Assembly (NCBI GenBank): GCA_963835555.1
Contig: CAWIGC010000035.1
Span: 434,001-498,000, forward strand
Reading direction: 5' to 3'
DNA: 64,000 nt
Source: Sulfopaludibacter sp963835555
GTDB lineage: Bacteria > Acidobacteriota > Terriglobia > Bryobacterales > Bryobacteraceae
The stretch's first letter is position 1. Each line of letters begins with the position of its first letter. The notes beneath the pieces were generated by a model that was given only the letters and a program-made list of their open reading frames with translations, searched no databases and was not told the DNA's origin. Both the position numbers and the translations under genes were made by a program. Shown piece by piece: positions 44,589 through 52,475 of the stretch.

Positions 44589-45554
44589 TCACGCCACAAA
44601 GATGTCGTGGATGCGAATCAGGCCCAGGGCGCGGCCGGCCGAATCGACCACCGGCAGTACGGAGATTTGCGAAGGGCGCCGCTCCATGCGCTCCAGCGCT
44701 TCGGCCAGGCTGGCTTCGGGGCCGATGGTCACGGGCGTGCGTGTCATGATATCGGCGGCGTGGAGGCCGCGGATGTCGTCGTGTGTGGTGAGGGCGCGGC
44801 GCAGGTCGCCATCGGTGAGAAAGCCGGCCAGCACGCCATCGGGCGCGACCACACAGGCCCCGCCCAGCGGGCAGCGGGTCATGGCGATGATGACTTCTTT
44901 GAGCGACATGTCCGGCGCGACGAAGGCCGCCTGCTCGCCGCCATGCATCGCTTCGCGCACGCTGAGCCGCAAATTGCGGCCCAGTTGCCCGCCGGGGTGG
45001 AAGCGGCCGAACTCTTCCGCCGTGAAATTACGAGCACACATGAGCGCGATGGCCAGGGCGTGTCCGATGGCCAGGGCCGTAACCGCGCTGGCGGTGGGCG
45101 CCAGATTGTTGGGGTCGGCCTCGCGCTCCACCGAAGCATCCAGCAGAACGTCCAGATGCGCGGCGAGCGGCGAGGTGGTGTTGCCCAGAATCCCGATCAG
45201 CGGCGAGCGGAATTCGCGCAGCAGCGGCACCAGCGCCAGAAGCTCCGTGGAGGTGCCGTGCTTCGAGACCAGAATGGTGGGGTCGCCCGGCGTATAGATG
45301 CCCAGGTCGCCGTGCACGGCCTCCGCCGGGTGCAGGAAGACCGCCGCCGTCCCGGTGCTGCACAAAGTGGCGACCATCTTGCGCGCGATGTGGCCGCTTT
45401 TGCCGATGCCGGTAACCACCACTTTGCCGGGATGAGCCAGCACCAGGTCTACGGCGCGGATCAGCGCGCCATCCAGGCGGGTGGCCGCGCGCGCAATGGA
45501 GGCCGCTTCGATCTCCATGGCGGCCCGCGCCGCGGCCAGCCAATCCTCTTTCAT
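44589..45554 (-). CDS. kdsD: D-arabinose-5-phosphate isomerase (KdsD/KpsF family)
   Basis: 321 residues. A SIS domain (about 35-170; KVVVTGIGKSGHIARKMVATLCSTG) carries the isomerase site with histidine in HPAEAVHGDLG. Two CBS domains follow (about 205-260 and 270-320). It turns D-ribulose 5-phosphate into D-arabinose 5-phosphate for Kdo and so for lipopolysaccharide or capsule. It begins in an ATGA overlap with the carbamoyltransferase. KpsF-type paralogues serve capsule loci; the presence of other Kdo genes in the genome would decide between housekeeping and capsule roles. Confidence 0.9.
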   Translation of the reverse strand: MKEDWLAAARAAMEIEAASIARAATRLDGALIRAVDLVLAHPGKVVVTGIGKSGHIARKMVATLCSTGTAAVFLHPAEAVHGDLGIYTPGDPTILVSKHGTSTELLALVPLLREFRSPLIGILGNTTSPLAAHLDVLLDASVEREADPNNLAPTASAVTALAIGHALAIALMCARNFTAEEFGRFHPGGQLGRNLRLSVREAMHGGEQAAFVAPDMSLKEVIIAMTRCPLGGACVVAPDGVLAGFLTDGDLRRALTTHDDIRGLHAADIMTRTPVTIGPEASLAEALERMERRPSQISVLPVVDSAGRALGLIRIHDIFVA

Positions 45555-47128
45555 TTTTGTAGGAAGAACTGGCCGACGAACATGGCGTCGATGCCCGATG
45601 AATAAAAGCTGCGCACGGCATCGCGCGGCGTGCAGACCAGCGGCTCCCCGAACAGATTGAACGAAGTGTTGTAGAGCACTGGAAGTCCGGTGGCCTTGCC
45701 CGCGGCGTGCAGCAGTTTCCAGTAGAGCGGATTCTCCGCGCGCTCCACCGTGTGAACGCGCACCCTGCCGCCCGGCAGCAGCGCCGCGGCGAAGCGTTCC
45801 CGGTGCTCGGGCTTCACGCGGCCCACCGTTGCGAGGTAGCGCGCGTTGGGCCCCACCTCGAAGTATTCGCCCGCCAGTTCCGCCGGTACCGACGCCGCGA
45901 ATTTGCGAAACGGCTCGCGATGCTTGATGAAGATGTTCAGGTTCTCAGTGGAGTAGGGATCCAGGGGCGAAGCCAGAATACTGCGGTTGCCCAGCGCCCG
46001 TGCGCCGAATTCCATGCGCCCGTGCATCCAGGCGACGATTTTGTTGTCGGTCAACTGTGCCACCGCGGCATCGATCAACTGCTCGGTGGTGAGCATGTAG
46101 CGGAACCGGAGCTTGCAGTTTTCCAGCACCTGCTTGATTTCGCCCGCGGAATAGGCGGGGCCGAGGCAGAGCGTTTCCAGGGACACCCGTTGCTCCTGCC
46201 GCAGCGTTCCATGCCACACCTCGAGGACGGCGCCAACCGCGGTGCCGGCGTTGCCGCTGACCGGCTGAACGAAAACGTTGCCATAGCCGGAATCATGTTC
46301 CAGGGCGGAAACCAGCAGAACGTTGAGCCCCAGACCGCCGGCCAGGCACAGATTCTCGCCCTTGGCGGCCATGCGAATTACGGCCGCTTCCAGGGCGCTT
46401 TGCATGCCGGACGCCACGTGCGCGCGCAGTTCTTCCGGCAGGGGGTCGCCATCGGGCAACCCCAGCGCCGCATAGAATCGCGGGCCGAAGCCGCCGCGCC
46501 CCATCCGGCCGGTGCTGAAAAAGCTGCGATCGATGCGCGGGCCGTGATCCGCCAGGCCCAGAATTTCCAGGAACAGGTCGCGGAAGCGGGTATCGCCGGC
46601 CACCGAAAGCCACTGCACTTTATGTTCGTCGGCGCGGGCTTCGAAGCCCAGCAGTTCCGTAACCCGGCCGTACAACTCGCCCAGGGAATCCGGAACGTAC
46701 TGCTCCTCTTCGATGGTCATTTGTGTTCCGGAGGCTCGCCAGCGGGATCCGCAGCGCAAATCGCCGCCGCGGTCCACCACCAGCACGGTGGCCTTTTCGA
46801 AGGGCGACGCATAGTACGCAGACGCCGCATGCGCCAGATGGTGCTCCAGCACCACTACGCGGCTGCCGGGAAAGTGGGATCGGATTTGCAGGTGAAAATC
46901 GGGACTCGGCGTAGGGCGCACCAGAGCCACGGCATCCACTTGTTCCGGCTTGGCGCCGGCCAGCGAAAGGCACATGGCAATGGCATGCTCGGGGAGTTCG
47001 GCCCTCCCGCTGGCGCGGTTCTGGTGGCGCACCAGTTTGGATTCTTCGACGGCGGCCACCAGTTGGCCGTCTTTCAGAATGGCGCAGGCGACATCGCCGC
47101 CGATACCGCCGATTCCCAGAATAATCAT
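45551..47128 (-). CDS. NodU/CmcH-family carbamoyltransferase
   Basis: 525 residues. The N-terminal ASKHA-like half contains HHLAHAASAYYASPF (the carbamoyl-phosphate histidines) and VLVVDRGGDLRCG. The C-terminal YrdC-like half begins IVAWMHGRMEFGARALGNRSILASP, the strongest family signature, and ends GLPVLYNTSFNLFGEPLVCTPRDAV. Members carbamoylate hydroxyls on Nod factors, antibiotics or surface sugars using carbamoyl phosphate. Placed between glnS and kdsD with four-base overlaps on both sides, it more likely modifies an envelope sugar than an antibiotic, though that is inferred. Confidence 0.88.
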   Translation of the reverse strand: MIILGIGGIGGDVACAILKDGQLVAAVEESKLVRHQNRASGRAELPEHAIAMCLSLAGAKPEQVDAVALVRPTPSPDFHLQIRSHFPGSRVVVLEHHLAHAASAYYASPFEKATVLVVDRGGDLRCGSRWRASGTQMTIEEEQYVPDSLGELYGRVTELLGFEARADEHKVQWLSVAGDTRFRDLFLEILGLADHGPRIDRSFFSTGRMGRGGFGPRFYAALGLPDGDPLPEELRAHVASGMQSALEAAVIRMAAKGENLCLAGGLGLNVLLVSALEHDSGYGNVFVQPVSGNAGTAVGAVLEVWHGTLRQEQRVSLETLCLGPAYSAGEIKQVLENCKLRFRYMLTTEQLIDAAVAQLTDNKIVAWMHGRMEFGARALGNRSILASPLDPYSTENLNIFIKHREPFRKFAASVPAELAGEYFEVGPNARYLATVGRVKPEHRERFAAALLPGGRVRVHTVERAENPLYWKLLHAAGKATGLPVLYNTSFNLFGEPLVCTPRDAVRSFYSSGIDAMFVGQFFLQK

Positions 47129-48840
47129 TTGCGCTTTTCTCGCTTTTCGATCTTCGCCCAGGTGTCCTTCAGCGGCAGGGTGCGGTTAAACACCGGGTGG
47201 CCGGGCGTGGAATCGGGATCCACACAAAAATACGCCAGCCGCTCGAACTGATAGTACGCTCCCGCTTGGGCCTCCAACAGGGAAGGCTCCAGCTTGGCGT
47301 CGTGCAGAATTTCGAGCGAATTGGGATTCAGATTCGCGGTGAAATCCTGGCCTTCGGGCGCGTCGTTGGGATTCTCCCTGGTGAAGAGATTGTCATACAG
47401 GCGCACTTCGGCAGGCACGGCATGCTGTGCCGAGACCCAGTGAATCGTGGCCTTCACCTTTCTCCCGTCGGGAGCGTTTCCCCCGCGCGTGGCGGGGTCA
47501 TACGTGCAATGCACTTCAACAACTTCGCCGGCCTCATTCTTTACCACGCTGCTGCAGGTGATGAAATAGCCGTAGCGAAGCCGGACCTCGCGGCCCGGCG
47601 AAAGCCGGAAATACTGCTTGGGCGGATCTTCCCGGAAATCGTCCTGCTCGATGTACAGCACCTTGCTGAAGGGTACTTTGCGGGTGCCGGCGGACGCGTC
47701 TTCGGGATTGTTGACGGCGTCAAGCTCTTCGGCCTCGCCCTCGGGGTAGTTGTCGATCACCACTTTCAGGGGCCGCAGCACCGCCATCACCCGTAGGGCG
47801 CGCTTGTTCAGATCCTCGCGAACGTGGTGCTCCAACAGGCCCAGCTCCACGATACCGGTGGTCTTCGATACGCCGATGGCGGCGCAGAAATTACGCAGCG
47901 CTTCGGGAGTGAAGCCGCGGCGGCGGATGCCGGCCAGGGTGGGCATGCGCGGGTCGTCCCAGCCGCTCACATGGCCGTCCTGCACCAGTTTGAGAAGCTT
48001 GCGCTTGCTCATCATGGTGTAGGTCAGGTTCAGGCGGTCGAATTCGATCTGCTGCGGGTGATAAATGCCCAGTTGCTCGACGTACCAATCGTACAGCGGG
48101 CGGTGATCTTCGAATTCCAGCGTGCAGATGGAGTGGGTGATCTTCTCGATGGAATCGCTCTGCCCGTGCGCGAAGTCGTACATCGGATAGATGCACCATT
48201 TGTCGCCGGTACGGTGATGTTCGGCGTGCAGGATGCGATACATCACCGGGTCGCGCAGGTTGAGATTGGGCGACGCCATATCGATTTTGGCGCGCAGGGT
48301 GCGCGTACCATCGGGAAACTCTCCGGCGCGCATGCGCTCGAACAGTTCCAGATTCTCCTCCACGGTGCGGTTGCGGTAAGGGCTCGCTTTGCCCGGCTCG
48401 GTGAGGGTGCCGCGATACTGCCGGATCTGGTCGGCGGTCAGATCGCAGACGTAGGCCTTGCCGGATTTGATGAGCTGCACCGCCCAGTCGTGCAACTGCT
48501 GAAAATAATCACTGGCGTAAAACAGGCGGTCTTCCCAATCGTAACCCAGCCAGTGGACCATCTCCATGATGGAATCCACGTACTCGGTCTCTTCCTTCTC
48601 GGGATTGGTATCGTCGAAGCGCAGATTGGTTTTGCCGCCGAATTCCTTGGCCAGTCCGAAATTCAACCACAGCGATTTGGCGTGTCCGATATGGAGGTAG
48701 CCGTTCGGTTCCGGAGGAAAGCGCGTATGCACGCGGCCCTGAAACTTGCCGGTCTTCAGGTCGTCGACGATGATGTCGCGAATAAAATTGGAAGGGCCGG
48801 ATTTGGGTTCATCCGGTGGAGTTGGGTTGGACGGGTTCAT
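47125..48840 (-). CDS. glnS: Glutaminyl-tRNA synthetase
   Basis: 571 residues, class I. HTRFPPEPNGYLHIGHAKS carries the HIGH motif; TMMSKRKLLKLVQDG is the KMSKS equivalent. ICTLEFEDHRPLYDWYVEQLGIY is typical of GlnRS rather than GluRS, and the C-terminal beta-barrel anticodon domain is complete. Having GlnRS means tRNA-Gln can be charged directly. It is joined to gltX by an ATGA overlap and to the carbamoyltransferase by another. Confidence 0.97.
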   Translation of the reverse strand: MNPSNPTPPDEPKSGPSNFIRDIIVDDLKTGKFQGRVHTRFPPEPNGYLHIGHAKSLWLNFGLAKEFGGKTNLRFDDTNPEKEETEYVDSIMEMVHWLGYDWEDRLFYASDYFQQLHDWAVQLIKSGKAYVCDLTADQIRQYRGTLTEPGKASPYRNRTVEENLELFERMRAGEFPDGTRTLRAKIDMASPNLNLRDPVMYRILHAEHHRTGDKWCIYPMYDFAHGQSDSIEKITHSICTLEFEDHRPLYDWYVEQLGIYHPQQIEFDRLNLTYTMMSKRKLLKLVQDGHVSGWDDPRMPTLAGIRRRGFTPEALRNFCAAIGVSKTTGIVELGLLEHHVREDLNKRALRVMAVLRPLKVVIDNYPEGEAEELDAVNNPEDASAGTRKVPFSKVLYIEQDDFREDPPKQYFRLSPGREVRLRYGYFITCSSVVKNEAGEVVEVHCTYDPATRGGNAPDGRKVKATIHWVSAQHAVPAEVRLYDNLFTRENPNDAPEGQDFTANLNPNSLEILHDAKLEPSLLEAQAGAYYQFERLAYFCVDPDSTPGHPVFNRTLPLKDTWAKIEKREKRK

Positions 48841-50273
48841 ATCGATTTCAACTTTTCCGTGGCCTCGGCGACGCGCTTCAGGCAGGTCTCGCGGCCCAGC
48901 ACTTCCAGTGTGGCAAACAGCGGCGGCGCGTTCTTACGCCCGCAGGCGGCCACGCGGATGGGCTCGAACATCTGGCCCGCTTTGATGCTCAGGCTCTCCG
49001 CGGCGGCGCGCAGAGACGATTCCAGGCCATCGTGCGTGAATTCGGCGGCGGCCAGCACTTCACAGGCCTTTTGAAGCACCTTCAGCGCCATGGCGGCATC
49101 GCCCTTCTTGGGAATCAATTCGGCGGCATCGTAGGGCGCCAGTCGATCCACGAAGAAGAAGTCGCCCACCGTCAGCACCTCGTTCAGCAGCCGGATGCGC
49201 TCACGGACCAGCGGAGTGATTTGCGGCAGCTTGCCGGTGTCGTACCCGGCCCTTTTCACCATGGGGGCCAGAAGCGCCGTCAATTCTTCCACGGGAAGCG
49301 CGCGAATGGTTTCCGCATTCAGCCACACGGCCTTCGGGTCGAACGGCTCTTGCTCGCTGAAGTTGACCACCGCGTTGCTGCGATTCACGCCCTCCAGCGA
49401 AAACGCATCGATCAGTTCCTGGCGCGACATCTTCTCCCGATCGTCCTTGGGCGACCAGCCCAGCAGGCAAATAAAATTCACGAACGCCTGCGGCAGAAAT
49501 CCCGCGTCGCGATACGTAGTCACGCTGACTACGGGACCGTGGCGGCGCTTGGAGAGCTTGGTGCCATCGGGCGCCACCAGCAGCGGAAGATGCGCGAACG
49601 TGGGAGGCGTCACGCCCGCGGCTTCGAAAATTAATACGTGCTTGAACGTGTTGGTGATGTGGTCCTGCCCGCGAATGATATGGCTGATGCGCAGGTCGGC
49701 GTCATCGGCGCACGACGCCAGGTGGTACGTCGGCATGCCGTCGCTGCGCAGCAGCGCGAAATCTTCGATGTCGGCGGTGGACTTGGACTGTTCGCCGTAG
49801 ACGCTATCGGTGAAGTGGATGCTGCGCACGGTATCGCGCGGCACGCGGTAGCGCAGCGCGAATGGCTCGCCGGCGGCGGCGCGGCGGTCGCTTTCCTCGC
49901 GCGAAAGTTCGCGCATGCCGGCATTAAACAGCCAGGCGCCCTGCGCGCCCGATTTATCGGATTCCCCGGCTTGCGGCGGTGTGAAATCGCGATAGGCCAG
50001 GCCTTTTAGGAAAATCGCCTCCGCAATTTCTTTGTGCAGAGCCAGACGTTCCGATTGTTTGTACTGCTCATCCCATCCCAAATCCAGCCAGGCCAGGCCA
50101 TCGAAGATGGAATTCAGGGACGTTTCAGTATTGCGCTCGACGTCGGTATCGTCGATACGCAGAATCATGGTTCCGCCGTTCCTCCGGGCGTATAACCAGT
50201 TAAAAATGAAGGTACGCGCACTCCCGATGTGCAGAAAGCCCGTGGGAGAGGGCGCAAAGCGAACTCGCAGCAT
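48837..50273 (-). CDS. gltX: Glutamyl-tRNA synthetase
   Basis: 478 residues from ATG 50273. VRFAPSPTGFLHIGSARTFIFNWLYAR is the HIGH region; GTKLSKRRHGPVVS is the KMSKS loop. The C-terminal anticodon-binding cage is all-helical, as in bacterial GluRS. An ATG further upstream was not used, because the residues before MLRVRF do not match the family and a good promoter (TTGGGA-16-TATACT) sits there, leaving a leader of only a few bases. The first gene of the coupled gltX-glnS-carbamoyltransferase-kdsD run. Confidence 0.96.
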   Translation of the reverse strand: MLRVRFAPSPTGFLHIGSARTFIFNWLYARRNGGTMILRIDDTDVERNTETSLNSIFDGLAWLDLGWDEQYKQSERLALHKEIAEAIFLKGLAYRDFTPPQAGESDKSGAQGAWLFNAGMRELSREESDRRAAAGEPFALRYRVPRDTVRSIHFTDSVYGEQSKSTADIEDFALLRSDGMPTYHLASCADDADLRISHIIRGQDHITNTFKHVLIFEAAGVTPPTFAHLPLLVAPDGTKLSKRRHGPVVSVTTYRDAGFLPQAFVNFICLLGWSPKDDREKMSRQELIDAFSLEGVNRSNAVVNFSEQEPFDPKAVWLNAETIRALPVEELTALLAPMVKRAGYDTGKLPQITPLVRERIRLLNEVLTVGDFFFVDRLAPYDAAELIPKKGDAAMALKVLQKACEVLAAAEFTHDGLESSLRAAAESLSIKAGQMFEPIRVAACGRKNAPPLFATLEVLGRETCLKRVAEATEKLKSI

Positions 50274-50282
50274 GGAAATCCA

Positions 50283-50310
50283 AGTATAACAAGCGGTGCC
50301 TCGTTCCCAA
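50283..50310 (-). promoter_or_regulatory. gltX promoter, probably leaderless
   Basis: On the minus strand TTGGGA (50310-50305), a 16-base spacer and TATACT (50288-50283); nine bases later comes the ATG of gltX. There is no Shine-Dalgarno sequence. Start of transcription is expected within two or three bases of the start codon. Confidence 0.5.
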
Positions 50311-50875
50311 CGTGGTGCGAGCAGATTCGACACACCGGGAAATTTGTGCCCGGCAGCTTTCGAGCGCGCGCTGAAAACGCAGAGGCTCGCGGAGTTGGCA
50401 CGCGGTGTGCAATATCAAAAGCAGTTGAAGTGGCGCAAACCGGCGGGCCGACCAGGTTCCCAAGAACCCAGGCCGGCGCCGCCGGGATAATAGGTTCTTA
50501 AATTACATTCCCCCCAAATGGAAGGTTATTCGCAGCGCCTCGGGTAGCGCCGGGCGGGCAGCGTCCCGTACAGGCAGTCTTCCAGAGTGCGCGCCAGATC
50601 GCGCCGGTTTCCTCCCGGCACACCACCGGGTGCCCGCCCGCAATCGGCGATTTCGCGCGCATCGCGACGCGCTTCGATCTGGCGATACGTCTCCCCCCCG
50701 CCCAGTGCAAGAGGATGCAGGCGCCCGCGCCCGCCTCGCCTTCGGTGCGGATCGAGTTCTTTGCGGTAGCCCCCGGCGCCGCCGGTATAATCCGCAGCGC
50801 GAATTCGCCGCCGACACCTGCCAACGCCCGCCGCCGGTTCAGCAGCGCGCCAGGGCATGGTAGGAGCGACCGTCA
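50311..50875. other. Stretch without an assignable gene
   Basis: Between gltX and the TPM gene. The minus strand from about 50824 to 50526 looks coding in part: EFALRIIPAAPGATAKNSIR in one frame and then TYRQIEARRDAREIADCGRAP in a second frame, as if one gene had been frame-broken near 50690 (a run of seven C bases lies at about 50695). No family is recognised. The rest (50311-50500) shows no structure I can name. Confidence 0.3.
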
Positions 50876-52228
50876 TCAGGACCCGGCGCTGGAGCCCTTG
50901 CCGCCCGTGCCCGCGGGGGAGTACATCATGTTATGGGCATTCCAGATGGCGGTGAGGGCGGCCACCTCTTCGCCCGCCGGCGAAGATGCGGTGGCCCCCG
51001 TCCAGTATCGCGGCGGGCGGGGCGCCAGAATCGCGGCCCGTTTGGCTTTGTCATCGGCCAGCGGGTCCAACAGGACGGTCAGCCGTTGCAGGCAGGCTTG
51101 GGTGTCGGCCAGCAGATCGCGAACCAGCAGCCAGTTCACCGGCGGCTGCTCGCGGAGTTCCCCAGCCTTGGCGAAAGTCTCCCGCGCGGCCGTCAGAAGC
51201 TTCCCAATCCGCTCTCCGGCATCCTCCGCGGCCATGCGCGCTTCCATTTCGGAAAGCTGTGTAGGGATTGCGGAGAATGGCTCCTGGGCGGTATCGCGCA
51301 CCTCCTCGAACTGTGTCAGCGTGGTTCCAATCTTCGCAAACAGCGCCGTCTGCTCTTCGTACGAGCGCGTCCAGAGCCGCAGTTCCTCGTATGCGGCACG
51401 CCACTCGCGATACTCTTCCCGGTGCTTGGATTGGATCTCCTCCAGTTTCAGGCGCAACGTCTGGAGGCGCTCGGGCGAAACTGCCAGGGACGCCGCCAAA
51501 CTCTCCCACACTTCCGGCGGAGCCTGCTCCCGCAGGGCGTCCAGGCCGGCCGAGGCTTGCGCGCTTGCGGCGGAAGCCTCCTGTAGCAACTGCCCCGAGC
51601 GGGCGATGGTCGCCGGCACTTTCCTTTGGAGTTGATGCGTGCGCGCCGTGTAGTAGTACATAATGCCGAGCGCGATGGCTAACAGTCCCATGGCGGCCGG
51701 CAGCGGCGTGCCCGGAACATCGCCGCGTCCGGGCTGGCTTCCCGCGGCTGGCGGCAGCGCCTTCGGGGGAACTTCATCCAAACGCCGGATGATGCCGTCC
51801 ACCACGGCGCTCACCCCGGCGGAGGATTGCCCCTGGCGGAACAGTTCCTGGGCCTGGTCCAGAATTCTCGCGACATCCCGATCGGTGAGCGCGCTTGCCA
51901 GGCCGTATCCCACCTCAATCCGAAATTTCTGTTCGCTCGGAACCCACAGAAACAAGACGCCGTTGTTCTGGCCGGCCTGGCCAAGTTTCCAGGAATCGAA
52001 CAGCCCATGGGCAAACTCCTCCACGGACTGTCCTTGGAGGGACGGCATGATCGCCACGGCAATTTCGTCCGACGTGGCCCGCTCGAAGGCGCGTACACGT
52101 AATTCCAGCGCCTGCCCCACCGCATCCGGAAGGGTGCCGGTGAAATCGTTGATGTAGCCGGCCGATGCGGGATAATCGGCGGCCGCCGCGGCCCATGCCA
52201 GTAGCAGGGCCAGAGGCAGTCTGCGCAA
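50876..52228 (-). CDS. Exported TPM-domain protein with coiled-coil tail
   Basis: 450 residues from a TTG with AAGGAG seven bases upstream. Signal peptide MRRLPLALLLAWAAAAA; then a TPM (YgcG-type) domain at about 20-145 with YINDFTGTLPDAVGQAL, TSDEIAVAIMPSLQGQSVEEFA and NNGVLFLWVPSEQKFRIEVGYGL. A single membrane helix lies near 175-195 (MGLLAIALGIMYYYTA), followed by about 200 residues of helical, Glu/Arg-rich coiled coil. TPM domains occur in phosphatases and in photosystem II repair factors; the long intracellular coiled coil suggests a structural or signalling role. Divergent from the TonB-receptor-like gene. Confidence 0.83.
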   Translation of the reverse strand: MRRLPLALLLAWAAAAADYPASAGYINDFTGTLPDAVGQALELRVRAFERATSDEIAVAIMPSLQGQSVEEFAHGLFDSWKLGQAGQNNGVLFLWVPSEQKFRIEVGYGLASALTDRDVARILDQAQELFRQGQSSAGVSAVVDGIIRRLDEVPPKALPPAAGSQPGRGDVPGTPLPAAMGLLAIALGIMYYYTARTHQLQRKVPATIARSGQLLQEASAASAQASAGLDALREQAPPEVWESLAASLAVSPERLQTLRLKLEEIQSKHREEYREWRAAYEELRLWTRSYEEQTALFAKIGTTLTQFEEVRDTAQEPFSAIPTQLSEMEARMAAEDAGERIGKLLTAARETFAKAGELREQPPVNWLLVRDLLADTQACLQRLTVLLDPLADDKAKRAAILAPRPPRYWTGATASSPAGEEVAALTAIWNAHNMMYSPAGTGGKGSSAGS

Positions 52229-52475
52229 CCTGGTCTCCTTATGAGTACCTAGTATCCCATTTCATCGCGTCCCGTATTCCGCGGGCACCGGGAAAAGCCG
52301 CGCATCCGTGGCGGAACCGCCACACTTGGTGCAGGGGATCACCCGGCCCCAAACTTTTGATTCCGGCTTTCATTTCAAAGAGTTCCACTTTTTTAAACAT
52401 TGCGGGCGCAGGTGAAATAGGCGGGCAATACGGTAACATTCGTACGAGGCCGGTCGCCTACCCATTAGAATCCCA
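52229..52475. other. Divergent intergenic region
   Basis: 247 bases between the TPM gene and the TonB-receptor-like gene. The only start signal seen for the right-hand gene is TAGAAT (52466-52471) four bases from its ATG, which is too close to be sure. No inverted repeat of more than seven bases was noticed. Confidence 0.3.

Noticed and set aside
50274..50480. tRNA-like secondary structure upstream of gltX
   Set aside because: No T-loop consensus and no acceptor pairing on either strand.
50715..51635. 306-residue plus-strand open frame opposite the TPM gene
   Set aside because: Ser/Arg-rich shadow; the minus strand shows a signal peptide and TPM motifs.
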